Part shown: positions 16,046 to 24,288 of the stretch, piece after piece
Numbering within the stretch: the stretch's first letter is position 1
Layout of the letters: every line of letters begins with the position of its first letter
Origin: Maricaulis virginensis
Lineage (GTDB): Bacteria > Pseudomonadota > Alphaproteobacteria > Caulobacterales > Maricaulaceae
Reading direction: 5' to 3'
NCBI RefSeq assembly: GCF_027922185.1
Contig: NZ_BSFE01000002.1
Span: forward strand, 310,001 to 374,000
Length of the DNA: 64,000 bases
Made by a program: the position numbers and the translations under genes
Notes under the pieces: model-generated
The model's database searches: none
What the model was told of the DNA's origin: nothing
What the model saw: only the letters and a program-made list of their open reading frames with translations

Positions 16046-17125
16046 TTATTTTGATGCGGATGCAGATCGGTTCCAGTCGACCATGTCCATGGCCAGCGGT
16101 TCGCCGCGCTTCAGGGCGCGTGTCGCCGGCCGGCCGATCACCTCGCCATACCATTTCGGCGCCAGCCCGTGACCGGGCCGGATCGAGCGCACATGGTCCG
16201 GCGTAAGGGTCTCGCCGGCCTTGATATCCTTCACCACGTAGAGCGAGCGGCGATAGATCACCGAGCCACGCTCGCAGCCGGCCAGGTCGTAGCGCACGCG
16301 GCCGAGGGCCTGGAAGGCGGCGGTGCAATCCTCCACCAGGCGCTTCATCTCGTCCGGCTCCAGCGAGAAGGCGCTGTCCGGTCCGCCATCGGCGCGCGAC
16401 AGGGTGAAGTGTTTCTCGATCACCCGGGCACCCAGGGCGACGGCCGCGACGGCGCAGGCGGTGCCGGGTGTGTGGTCGCTCAGGCCCGGGATCGCGCTGA
16501 AGCTCTCGCCCAGATGCGGCACGGTGCGCAGGTCGGCTTCCTCGATCGGCGCGGGATAGGCGGACAGGCAGTGCAACAGCGCCAGGCCGGTATTTCCGTG
16601 TTCGCGCGCAGTGCGGACCGCGTCGTGGATCTCGGCCAGGTTTGCCATGCCCGTCGACAGGATGATCGGCTTGCCGGTCTGCGCCACGCGGGCGATCAGC
16701 GGCAGGTCGGTCACCTCGAAACTGGCGATCTTGTAGGCAGGGGCGCCCAGGCTTTCGAGCAGGTCGACGGCGGTGTGATCGAAGGGTGTCGAGAAGATCG
16801 GCACGCCCAGTTCGGCAGCGCGGGCGAACAGGGCTTCATGCCATTCGAACGGCGTCTCGGCCTCGCGGTAAAGCTCGTGCAGGGTGCGGCCCTTCCACAG
16901 ACCGTCCTCGATGCGGAAACCGGGGCCGTCATGATCGATCGTGATCGTGTCGGCGGTATAGGTCTGGATCTTGATCGCATGTGCGCCGCAGGCGGCGGCC
17001 GCCTCGATCGTTTCCAGCGCGCGGTCGATCCGGCCGAGATGATTGGCCGAGACTTCGGCGATGACGAGGGGCGGATGGTCGGGGCCGACCAGGCGTCCGG
17101 CGATATCGAAGGAGGTGGGTTTCAT
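16046..17125 (-). CDS. pseI: Pseudaminic acid synthase (NeuB family)
   Basis: 359 residues, full length for the family. The TIM-barrel domain starts PLVIAEVSANHLGRIDRALE and has AIKIQTYTADT, FSTPFDHTAVDLLE, YKIASFEVTDLPL, ILSTGMA, LHCLSAYPAP, GLSDHTPG and VIEKHFTLSR. The C-terminal SAF/antifreeze-like domain (about 300-359: RRSLYVVKDIKAGETLTPDHVRSIRPG) closes the active site. It condenses a 2,4-diacetamido-hexose with phosphoenolpyruvate to a nonulosonic acid. The EVSANH start and the PseH/PseG neighbours make pseudaminic acid the likeliest product (NeuB of the Caulobacter flagellin pathway). It is the last gene of a three-gene operon, four bases after pseH. Confidence 0.9.
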   Translation of the reverse strand: MKPTSFDIAGRLVGPDHPPLVIAEVSANHLGRIDRALETIEAAAACGAHAIKIQTYTADTITIDHDGPGFRIEDGLWKGRTLHELYREAETPFEWHEALFARAAELGVPIFSTPFDHTAVDLLESLGAPAYKIASFEVTDLPLIARVAQTGKPIILSTGMANLAEIHDAVRTAREHGNTGLALLHCLSAYPAPIEEADLRTVPHLGESFSAIPGLSDHTPGTACAVAAVALGARVIEKHFTLSRADGGPDSAFSLEPDEMKRLVEDCTAAFQALGRVRYDLAGCERGSVIYRRSLYVVKDIKAGETLTPDHVRSIRPGHGLAPKWYGEVIGRPATRALKRGEPLAMDMVDWNRSASASK

Positions 17126-17129
17126 CGGC

Positions 17130-17705
17130 TCAGCCCGTTGCCTGCTGCCGGGCATCACCGGCCCAGCGGTCGCGTTGCAGTTCCAGACAGATCGCCGCAA
17201 CCGGACGGCCGTCGCGGCGGACGCGGTTCTCGATGCGGTCTGTCTCTTCAAAGCCGAACTTGCGGTGCAGGCCGAGCACCGGTGCGTTGAATTCCAGCAC
17301 TTCGCAGCGCAGGGTCTCCAGGCCGAGCGTGGTGAAGGCATGGTCGATGACCAGGCGTTCCACCGCGCTGCCGACGCCGCGTCCTGTGAGGTCCGCTTCG
17401 CCGATATAGAAGGCCCAGCTGGCCGAGCGCTGGCGCGGATCGATCCCGGACAGGATCACGACGCCGATATCCCTGCCATCGCACTGGATGATGCGGATTT
17501 CCCGCTCCGGGTCGCCCAGGGCAATGCGGTACCAGGTCTGGTGTTCCCAGGGCTCGATCGGATGGTCGGTATACATGTTGCGGCGGACATGCGGCCCGTT
17601 CCGCCAGCCATGGACAGGCCACATATCGGTCATCGTGGCGGGCCGAAGGGTGATGGCGCCGTCTGTGAGGACAGGCTTTTCCGGCAGCGGATCAAACGGG
17701 TTCAT
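17130..17705 (-). CDS. pseH: PseH-like N-acetyltransferase (FlmH-like)
   Basis: 191-residue GNAT acetyltransferase. GAITLRPATMTDMWPVHGWRN is the N-terminal strand-helix. ASWAFYIGEADLTGRGVGSAVERLVIDHAF contains the acetyl-CoA loop (R-G-x-G-x-A type), and LRCEVLEFNAPVLGLHRKFGFEE completes the fold. In the pathway it acetylates the 4-amino group of the UDP-amino sugar made by PseC. The gene overlaps the end of pseG by 14 bases and precedes pseI, matching the known grouping. Confidence 0.88.
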   Translation of the reverse strand: MNPFDPLPEKPVLTDGAITLRPATMTDMWPVHGWRNGPHVRRNMYTDHPIEPWEHQTWYRIALGDPEREIRIIQCDGRDIGVVILSGIDPRQRSASWAFYIGEADLTGRGVGSAVERLVIDHAFTTLGLETLRCEVLEFNAPVLGLHRKFGFEETDRIENRVRRDGRPVAAICLELQRDRWAGDARQQATG

Positions 17706-18768
17706 GACCGGCCTCCCGCTGGCGTTCGATCCGTTCGACCAGGGCCCGGGCGACCCGCTGCGCGCCGCGCCCGTCGCAGACGGCGGCGGCGCGTTCGGCC
17801 ATGCGGGCCCGCGCGGCCGGGCGTTCCAGCCGGCGGATAAGACCGGGCAGTTCGGCAAGCACGTCTTCCGGACTGGCAATGGCGGCCAGGGCGCCGTCGG
17901 TATCCAAGAGACCGGTCATCTCCTGCTGGTTGCCGGCCAGCACGACAGCGATGCTGGGCAGGCCGACGACGCAGCGCTCGAGCGCCGTGCCGCCGCCTGC
18001 GCCGATGGCGAGATCGGCCTTCGCCATGCGCTGCGCCATATCGTCGATATCGACATGAACCGTCAGGCGCGGCTCGGTGCGGCACAGGGCTTCCAGCGCC
18101 GCCCGGCTGGGCGCGCGAGGCCCCAGGATCACCTCGACGGACGCTTCGGGCAGGGTGTCCAGAGCGAGGCGGGCAACCGGTTCGGAGATGCCGCCCAGAT
18201 CGGTCAGGCCCATCGAGACCAGGATGCGTTTGACCGGGCCCGGGTTGAAGTGGCGGTCGAGGGCGCGCTGGCGCTGCTCGGCGAACTCGCTGCGCACCAG
18301 GGCAAAGGCGCCGCCGGCCATGATGTTGCAATCGCCGGGGACGCGTCCGGCATAGTCGAACGGGCTGCCGCCGGGCATGGGGTCGACCAGAAGGTCGCAA
18401 TCATGCGTGCGTTCGGGCAGGTCCTCGATCACGGCGATGATACCGGCGCGGTCGCGCATGCGGGTCTCGTCGGCCCGGGTCGAGGTGTAGAGATCGACGA
18501 AAATCGCGTCGGCACGGCCGCCCCAGTCGGCCGGAAAATCGAAGTCCGCTTCGCTTCGTGCGGTAGTGACGGGAAGGTTCGAACGGGCCAGCGCAGGTGC
18601 TGCATCCAGCGTCCCTTCGCAACACGCAAAGGCAACATTGGTGCCCCATTCGTGCGACATCGGGTGACACAGGGCGCGCGCCAGTGCCAGGCAACGCATC
18701 ACGTGTCCGCCGCCCAGGCTGGGCGAGGCGTCGGCGCGAAACAGGATGCGGGGGGCGTGGCGTGTCAT
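17692..18768 (-). CDS. pseG: UDP-sugar hydrolase PseG (FlmD-like)
   Basis: 358 residues, GT-B-like fold. ILFRADASPSLGGGHVMRCLALARAL carries the catalytic His (about residue 22) in the GGGHVMRC motif, and the C-terminal nucleotide-binding part has LAIGAGGGTALERCVVGLPSIAVVLAGNQ. PseG removes UDP from the diacetamido-trideoxy sugar before the NeuB-type condensation. It heads the pseG-pseH-pseI operon. The next 100 bases upstream, shared with a divergent cytidylyltransferase gene, hold a CtrA-like box at 18812. A PseG-like paralogue is encoded at 25328-26299. Confidence 0.88.
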   Translation of the reverse strand: MTRHAPRILFRADASPSLGGGHVMRCLALARALCHPMSHEWGTNVAFACCEGTLDAAPALARSNLPVTTARSEADFDFPADWGGRADAIFVDLYTSTRADETRMRDRAGIIAVIEDLPERTHDCDLLVDPMPGGSPFDYAGRVPGDCNIMAGGAFALVRSEFAEQRQRALDRHFNPGPVKRILVSMGLTDLGGISEPVARLALDTLPEASVEVILGPRAPSRAALEALCRTEPRLTVHVDIDDMAQRMAKADLAIGAGGGTALERCVVGLPSIAVVLAGNQQEMTGLLDTDGALAAIASPEDVLAELPGLIRRLERPAARARMAERAAAVCDGRGAQRVARALVERIERQREAGHEPV

Positions 18769-18811
18769 GATGAGCCCGATAATACCATGGTGCAGAATGG
18801 GGGCGGACGCG

Positions 18812-18826
18812 TTAATGCGCCGTTAG
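18812..18826 (+). promoter_or_regulatory. CtrA-like box between pseG and the cytidylyltransferase gene
   Basis: TTAATGCGCCGTTAG fits the CtrA consensus TTAA-N7-TTAA with one mismatch in the last position. It sits in the 100-base divergent promoter region. Almost the same box, TTAACGGCGCGTTAG, occurs upstream of pseB at 35306, which raises the likelihood that both are real. Confidence 0.5.
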
Positions 18827-18868
18827 GTGCAGGCGCGAAGATTGGGTGGTCCGGATGGAGGATAAGCC

Positions 18869-19663
18869 ATGACGCTCGCCGTCATCGTCCAGGCCCGCGC
18901 CGGCTCGTCCCGGCTGCCGCGCAAAGTGCTCGAACCGCTGGGTGACAAGTGCGTGCTGGACCGGGTGCTCGACCGCTGCCGGCGTATCGCGGCTGCCGAT
19001 CATGTGATTTGTGCTATTCCCGAAGGCGAGGCCGACGATCCCGTCGCCGATGCGGCGCGCCGGGCCGGTGTCGCGGTGTTCCGCGGCTCCGAGCAGGACG
19101 TGCTGGCGCGCTATCTGGGGGCCGCGAAAATGGTCGATGCGGACGCGGTGGTTCGGATCACCAGCGACTGCCCCTTCATCGATCCGGACATGGCCGGCCA
19201 GCTGATCGCGCTCTATCGCGAGAGCGGGGCGGATTATGCCAACAACACGCTGCTGCCCGGGTTTCCGCGCGGGCTGGATTGCGAGATCGTCTCCACGGCC
19301 TGGCTGGAGCGGGCCGATGCGGAAGCGACCGATCCGGCCGACCGTGAACATGTGACGGCCTGGATCCGCAACCGGCCGGGCCTGAAACTCGCCTGTCTGG
19401 AAGGGCCTGGCGGCGAGGCCGCGAACTGGCGCTGGACGCTGGACTATCCGGCCGATCTCGCCTTTTGCCGGGCCGTGTTCGAACGGGCGGGCGAGGCGGC
19501 GGCAGAGCTGGATTTTCCCGCGCTTTCAGAGCTTTGCCGCAAGGCGCCGGACCTGGTGGCGATCAATGCCGTGCATGCCGATCCGGCGCGCCCGGATATC
19601 CGGCGTCCTGCCGCCATTGTCCGCGACTATCTGCCCGCTGGTGCGACGCCGCCTGTGCGCTAG
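18869..19663 (+). CDS. SpsF-like nucleotidyltransferase, probable CMP-nonulosonate synthetase
   Basis: 264 residues with GGAGGAT upstream. The N terminus AVIVQARAGSSRLPRKVLEPL is the SpsF-type nucleotidyltransferase signature, and VVRITSDCPFIDP is the metal-binding core. SpsF proteins belong to the NeuA/KdsB superfamily. Since no canonical PseF (PARGGSKRIPRKN type) is in the window, this protein is the best candidate for CMP activation of the pseudaminic-type sugar, the role of FlmC in Caulobacter. It is divergent from pseG. A second member of the family is encoded at 22514-23242. Confidence 0.75.
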   Translation: MTLAVIVQARAGSSRLPRKVLEPLGDKCVLDRVLDRCRRIAAADHVICAIPEGEADDPVADAARRAGVAVFRGSEQDVLARYLGAAKMVDADAVVRITSDCPFIDPDMAGQLIALYRESGADYANNTLLPGFPRGLDCEIVSTAWLERADAEATDPADREHVTAWIRNRPGLKLACLEGPGGEAANWRWTLDYPADLAFCRAVFERAGEAAAELDFPALSELCRKAPDLVAINAVHADPARPDIRRPAAIVRDYLPAGATPPVR

Positions 19664-19762
19664 CATGGGCGAAAGGATTTGTTCACCGACACACCCGACC
19701 CTGCTGGCAATTCTAGATATGGCGCCAGGTGATTCGGGGTGCCGAACCGACGAGGTGCAGCG

Positions 19763-20476
19763 ATGGCTGACGGGATGGCCCGGACCCGGAATTTCTTCGC
19801 CTTCGAGTGGACGACCGGCAAGGTCGCCGATTGCGATCCCAATTTCCCGACCACGCTTTATGCCTGGGACGGTGAAAGGCTGGCGCTCGATGCGACGGAT
19901 ACGGCCTTCTTCGGCTTCGTCCAGCAAGGCCCGGCCGAGCTGACGACGGCGTCCGGCACCTTCACGCTGGGCACGGGCATGTATTTCTCAGCCAACAATG
20001 TGCTCTCGGTCAAAGGCGGCCAGGGCATCGTGATGGCGCGCGAGCACCACCAGGCCTTCTTCATGGTCGGCGGTCCGGTCGAGCCGCAGGGGCGTCTGAA
20101 ATACATCGATGGCTGCACGGACAGCCTGCTGATCGCGCCGGTGAAGATGGGCGATCCCTGCCTCAATCTTCTCTACTTCCCGCCGGGCATCGACCAGACC
20201 TCGCACACCCACCCGTCCGACCGGATCGGCGTGGTGTTCTCCGGCGAGGGCGAATGCGAGACCCCGGAAGGCATCATCCCGCTGAAACCCGGCGTGATGT
20301 TCCGCATCCCCTATGAAGGCCACCACAAATTCCGCACCGCCGGCAGCGAGATGCGCGTCATCGCCTACCACCCCGACAGCGATTTCGGTCCGCAGGACGA
20401 AAACCACCCCATGATCAACCGCACCATGGTCGAGGGTGTGTCTGCTTCAAAGATCGACGCGATCCGCACGAAGTAG
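19763..20476 (+). CDS. Cupin-domain protein
   Basis: 237 residues from 19763, which has GAGGTG five bases upstream. The C half is a clear cupin: PPGIDQTSHTHPSDRIGVVFSGEGECE carries His ligands and a Glu/Gly-rich turn, and GIIPLKPGVMFRIPYEGHHKFRTAG supplies the second motif. The N half is also beta-rich (DTAFFGFVQQGPAELTTASGTFTLGTGMYFSA) and may be a degenerate second cupin. No reaction can be named. Its place between two nonulosonic-acid gene sets suggests a sugar epimerase, isomerase or binding function, but this is only inferred from position. Confidence 0.7.
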   Translation: MADGMARTRNFFAFEWTTGKVADCDPNFPTTLYAWDGERLALDATDTAFFGFVQQGPAELTTASGTFTLGTGMYFSANNVLSVKGGQGIVMAREHHQAFFMVGGPVEPQGRLKYIDGCTDSLLIAPVKMGDPCLNLLYFPPGIDQTSHTHPSDRIGVVFSGEGECETPEGIIPLKPGVMFRIPYEGHHKFRTAGSEMRVIAYHPDSDFGPQDENHPMINRTMVEGVSASKIDAIRTK

Positions 20477-20505
20477 GGGGCATTGATCCTCACCTTTCTT
20501 CTTTC

Positions 20506-21174
20506 GTCACCCTGACGAAGGTCAGGGCCCAGGTCGAAAGGCGGGGTCGCGCCAGACCTTGCTCCAGCTCGCTTTATGAACTGGGTCCCGATCTTCATCG
20601 GGATGACGGTGTGTGGGGGGGGCGGTCTCGCTGATCTTGAAGCCGCAGCGACTGCCGCAACCGTGTTGAACCTCGCCCTCAACGTCCGTCACCCTGACGA
20701 AGGTCAGGGCCCAGATCGAAAGGCGGGATAGCGCCAGACCTGGCTCCAGCTCGCTTTGTGAACTGGGTCCCGATCTTCATCGGGATGACGGTGTGTGGGG
20801 GGCGGTCTCGCTGATCCTGAAGCCGCAGCGACTGCCGCAACCGTGTTGAACCTCGCCCCCAAAGAGCGTCACCCTGACGAAGGTCAGGGCCCAGGTCGAA
20901 AGGCGGGATAGCGCCAGACCTGGCTCCAGCTCGCTTTGTGAACTGGGTCCCGATCTTCATCGGGATGACGGTGTGTGGGGGGGCGGTCTCGCTGATCCTG
21001 AAGCCGCAGCGACTGCCGCAACCGTGTTGAACCTCGCCCCCAAAGAGCGTCACCCTGACGAAGGTCAGGGCCCAGATCGAAAGGCGGGATAGCGCCAGAC
21101 CTGGCTCCAGCTCGCTTTATGAACTGGGTCCCGACGGAAGCCTGCGCCCGCGAAGGCGGGCGTCGGGATGACGG
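20506..21174. repeat. Tandem array of palindromic 181-bp units (REP/BIME-like)
   Basis: Four copies begin at 20506, 20688, 20868 and 21049 (period 180-182). Each starts with a hairpin CCCTGACGAAGGTCAGGG and, about 80 bases on, carries a second hairpin CCCGATCTTCATCGGG. The two hairpins are mirror images of one another, so the roughly 110-base core is itself an imperfect inverted repeat. A 70-base spacer follows (GGTCTCGCTGATC..., then AGCCGCAGCGACTGCC). The last copy ends in a different hairpin (GCCCGCGAAGGCGGGC). No coding region is supported in this 790-base stretch. Confidence 0.9.
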
Positions 21175-21265
21175 AAAAATAGCGGGGTCAGTATGATGCC
21201 GGTCACGCCGGTGCCGTTCGCCACCCCCTACCATCGTAACAACGATCACCGGGAGCAAACGGGGC

Positions 21266-21574
21266 ATGGCCAGACATCCGTGTGTCTACATGATGGCCAG
21301 CCAGCGCAACGGGACGCTCTATGTCGGCGTGACGGGCGACATCGCGACGCGGGTCATGCTGCACAAGCAGGGCAAGGGCTCGGCCTTCGTTCGCAAGTAC
21401 AAGGTCCATCGCCTGGTCTGGTGCGAGTTCCACCAGGACTTCGGGTGCGCCATCGAGCGCGAGAAGCGCCTGAAGAACTGGCACAGGGCCTGGAAAATCA
21501 ATCTCATCGAAGCGAGCAATCCCGACTGGGAGGATATCTACGAGAGCATCCAGATGTGGGCGCCCATCGATTGA
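21266..21574 (+). CDS. GIY-YIG nuclease domain protein
   Basis: 102 residues forming one minimal GIY-YIG domain. CVYMMASQRNGTLYVGVTGDIATRVMLHKQG contains the variant VYM...YVG pair and the catalytic Arg, and CAIEREKRLKNWHRAWKINLIE holds the metal-binding Glu. These short proteins are common in alphaproteobacteria and are of unknown role, thought to be single-domain endonucleases. It lies 90 bases after a palindromic repeat array and is convergent with the following neuB-type gene. Confidence 0.88.
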   Translation: MARHPCVYMMASQRNGTLYVGVTGDIATRVMLHKQGKGSAFVRKYKVHRLVWCEFHQDFGCAIEREKRLKNWHRAWKINLIEASNPDWEDIYESIQMWAPID

Positions 21575-21596
21575 GGGGGATTGGCGAGGTCTGGGC

Positions 21597-22514
21597 CTAC
21601 TTCCCCGCCCGCTCGTCCGGCTCCCATTGGGGGCGCAGCCAGACATCACCTTCGGCGTCGGGCTTGCCGTCGGAACCGTAGCGGCCGCGGCGGAGGTTGC
21701 GGCGGCGGTTGATTTCGCCGGGGGCGGGCTTTTTCTCGCCATCGCCGAGGGCGGCTTCCAGGATGCGCAGATCGGCGATCATGGCGGCGAGTTCGTCGAA
21801 TTCCATCGCGAAAGGATGATCCGGCCCGTCGAGCGAGCGGTCGAAGGTGACGTGTTTCTCGATCACCGTGGCGCCCAGCGCGGCGGCGGCGATGGGGGCG
21901 GTGTGGCCGGGCGAGTGATCGGACAGGCCGACCGGACGGCCCAGCGCGGTTTTCAGCTTGGTGATGGCGGACAGGTTCATGTCGTCCCAGCCGGGCGGAT
22001 AGCTGGCGGCGCAATGCAGCACGGTGATGTCGTGACAACCGGCATGCTTGAGCGTGGCGACGGCGTCCTCGACCTCGTCGAGATAGGCGGCGCCGGTCGA
22101 CAGGATGACCGGTTTGCCGGTGCGGCCGAGCTTCTCCAGCAACGGGACAAAGGTGAGGTCGCCCGAGGCCACCTTGTAGCGCTTGACCCCGATACCCTCC
22201 ATCAGATCGACGGCCTCCAGCGAGAAGGGCGTCGACATGAATTCGATGCCATTGTCCTCGCAGCAGGCCTTCAGCGGGGCGTGCCACGCGTCCGGCAGGC
22301 CGGCATTGGAGAAAGCGGCATGCCTGGGATTGGCGACGATCTCGCCGCTTTGCGGATCGCGCACGAAGCGGGCGATCAACCCGTCGCGGGTGAGGGTCTG
22401 GAATTTGGCGACATCGGCGCCGGCGCGGGCGGCGGCCTCGATATAGCGTCTGGCCGTGTCGAGATCGCCGCCATGATTGGAGCCGATTTCCGCAATGATA
22501 TCGATATGGGGCAT
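21597..22514 (-). CDS. NeuB-family synthase lacking the SAF domain
   Basis: 305 residues. The whole NeuB barrel is present: IIAEIGSNHGGDLDTARRYIEAAARAGADVAKFQT, EFMSTPFSLEAVDLME, YKVASGDLTFVPLLE, ILSTGAAYLDEVE, LHCAASYPPG, VGLSDHSPGHT and VIEKHVTFDR. The usual C-terminal SAF domain is missing; the protein ends in a charged tail (RRRNLRRGRYGSDG...). It probably condenses a hexosamine-like substrate with phosphoenolpyruvate, but the product differs from that of PseI or the active site is closed another way. It is the last gene of the operon that begins with flmG, with one-base overlap to the cytidylyltransferase. Confidence 0.82.
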   Translation of the reverse strand: MPHIDIIAEIGSNHGGDLDTARRYIEAAARAGADVAKFQTLTRDGLIARFVRDPQSGEIVANPRHAAFSNAGLPDAWHAPLKACCEDNGIEFMSTPFSLEAVDLMEGIGVKRYKVASGDLTFVPLLEKLGRTGKPVILSTGAAYLDEVEDAVATLKHAGCHDITVLHCAASYPPGWDDMNLSAITKLKTALGRPVGLSDHSPGHTAPIAAAALGATVIEKHVTFDRSLDGPDHPFAMEFDELAAMIADLRILEAALGDGEKKPAPGEINRRRNLRRGRYGSDGKPDAEGDVWLRPQWEPDERAGK

Positions 22515-23242
22515 CAGGAGGCGAGGCTTTCCAGGCTGGCGTTCGGACCGCGCTTCTCGTCCATCAGGCGGCAGATATGCACCGTGTCGACGGGCCAGTT
22601 GCGGGCGTTGAGTTCGGCCAGGACCGCGCGGGCACTGGCCAGATCGGCGGGCGTGTCGACCGACAGGTCGATCTCCGGACGATGAAGGTTTTCCGGGAAG
22701 GTGACGGTGTGAATGCGGTAGGCCTCGCGGTTTTCCCGGATGCGAAGGGTGACGTGTTCGCGGTCGCGGTCGGTGGTCGCCGGATCGTCGGCGATCTGGC
22801 GCAGCACGGCGGTCTCGACCACTTCGGCGCGCAGCCCTTTGGGCAGATGCCCGTCGGCCGGGCGGGTATATTCCGCGCCGTGGGCGCGATGCGCGGCGAC
22901 ACAGGCCTCGATCACCGCCGGATCGCGGAACGGGCTGTCGGAGGTAATGCGCACCAGCGTGGTGGCCAGCGTGGCGTCGGCGACGGTGAGAAAGCGGCTG
23001 AGCACATCATGCTCGGAGCCGCGGAAGACGCGCAGGCCTTCGGCCTCGCCCAGCGCGACCAGGGCGTCGTCATCCGGGTTTTCCGTAGTGGCGATCACCA
23101 GCTCGTCAATGCCGGGAATATGGCGCAGGCGGCGGCATTGATAGGCGAGCAGCGAGGTTGCGCCCTCGATCGGTTCGAGGACCTTGCCCGGCAGCCGGTT
23201 GGAGCCGGTGCGGGCCTGAATGACGGCGACGGTACGGGTCAC
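22514..23242 (-). CDS. SpsF-like nucleotidyltransferase (second copy)
   Basis: 242 residues, GTG start overlapping the ATP-grasp stop by four bases. AVIQARTGSNRLPGKVLEPI and LVRITSDSPFRDP are the SpsF/NeuA-type signatures. It would activate the sugar made by the adjacent NeuB paralogue with CMP. Alignment by eye with the protein at 18869 shows the same architecture (RVFRGSEHDVLSRF versus AVFRGSEQDVLARY), so the two are paralogues within different operons. Confidence 0.78.
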   Translation of the reverse strand: MTRTVAVIQARTGSNRLPGKVLEPIEGATSLLAYQCRRLRHIPGIDELVIATTENPDDDALVALGEAEGLRVFRGSEHDVLSRFLTVADATLATTLVRITSDSPFRDPAVIEACVAAHRAHGAEYTRPADGHLPKGLRAEVVETAVLRQIADDPATTDRDREHVTLRIRENREAYRIHTVTFPENLHRPEIDLSVDTPADLASARAVLAELNARNWPVDTVHICRLMDEKRGPNASLESLAS

Positions 23243-24288
23243 GTATCACCCTCCTGGAGCGGCGGGAGCGCAATGTCCTGCCAGGTACGAACCATACGCG
23301 CGGGAGCGTAGGGCGGAAAGGTTGACGGGATATGGCCTGCCAGGTGTTCCCGGCCGGCCAGCATGCGCACGAGCAGGGCCGGCACGTTCAGCCCGGCCAG
23401 GGTCATCAGATAGCCGAAGCCCCACATGCGCGGATTGATCTCCAGCAGGAAGGCCGGTTCGCCCGGCGCCGGGCGTTTCAGCTCGACGGCGGCGAGCCCG
23501 TGCCAGGGTCCGCTGGCACGCAGCACGGCGAGGCCGGCATCGCGCAGCGCCTCGTCGACCACGGTTTCGCCCGCGACAGCGACGCCGCCCGTGGGCGGGT
23601 TGGTCTGAAGTTTTCGGTGCAGGGTGGACACGATCAGTTCGCCGCGATCCCACAGCGAGCCGATCGTGTAGACCGTGTCGGCGCCGCCGGGGATATAGGT
23701 CTGGACCACACAGGACCCGTGTTCCTCAGCGGTATCGGCCCAGATCCGGCGCAATGCGTCCATATCCTGCGGATAGGAGACGCCGCGGGCCCCGCGCGAG
23801 CAGCGCGGCTTGACCACACAGGGAAAACCGCCGGTCCAGGCGTCCAGATCGGCCGGGCCTTCCGGCTGCAGGGTGACGGGGCAGGGCAGGCCGGCTTCGG
23901 CAGCGCGTGCCAGCAGCTTGCCCTTGTCGATGCCGAATTCGAGCACGTCCGGATCGGGCACGGGCACGCGCAGACCCTCGGCTTCCCACTGGCGGGCGAC
24001 GGGGGCGAGGGCGGCGGCTTCGGCCTCGGAGCCGGGAATGATCGTGTCCAGGCCCTGCAGGGCGCACAATTCGCGAACGGCGTGCAGATAGGCCTCGCGA
24101 TTGCCGGCCGACGGCAGGACGCAGCGCCCGGCGCCGGGCTCGTAGAGCCCGCCGGCGAGCGGATTGATGTCGGCAGCGACGAGTTTGAGATCCGCATCGG
24201 CCTGGCGCAGCGAGCGCAGCGTGCCCAGACCCGGCGGTGCGCCGACCCCGGTGACCAGCACGCCGGTGGAGAGTTCGGACAGTTTCAT
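23239..24288 (-). CDS. ATP-grasp carboxylate-ligase-like protein
   Basis: 349 residues. The N-terminal Rossmann-like part (GVLVTGVGAPPGLGTLRSLR) is followed by an ATP-grasp region: FGIDKGKLLARAAEAGLPCPVTL, FPCVVKPRCSRGARGVSYP and the metal-binding end AFLLEINPRMWGFGYLMT. Related CarB-like proteins appear in sialic-acid-like and capsule loci and usually join a carboxylate to an amine. Here it could add an amino acid or amide to a nonulosonic acid, but the substrate is not known. Four-base overlaps on both sides show tight co-transcription. Confidence 0.8.
   Translation of the reverse strand: MKLSELSTGVLVTGVGAPPGLGTLRSLRQADADLKLVAADINPLAGGLYEPGAGRCVLPSAGNREAYLHAVRELCALQGLDTIIPGSEAEAAALAPVARQWEAEGLRVPVPDPDVLEFGIDKGKLLARAAEAGLPCPVTLQPEGPADLDAWTGGFPCVVKPRCSRGARGVSYPQDMDALRRIWADTAEEHGSCVVQTYIPGGADTVYTIGSLWDRGELIVSTLHRKLQTNPPTGGVAVAGETVVDEALRDAGLAVLRASGPWHGLAAVELKRPAPGEPAFLLEINPRMWGFGYLMTLAGLNVPALLVRMLAGREHLAGHIPSTFPPYAPARMVRTWQDIALPPLQEGDT

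Noticed and set aside
20506..21174. CRISPR array
   Set aside because: Units are 181 bases with conserved spacers; CRISPR needs short repeats separated by unique spacers, and no cas gene is near.
21049..21574. Mobile element or phage remnant around the GIY-YIG gene
   Set aside because: No transposase, integrase, terminal inverted repeats or target duplication is visible; only repeats and a small nuclease.
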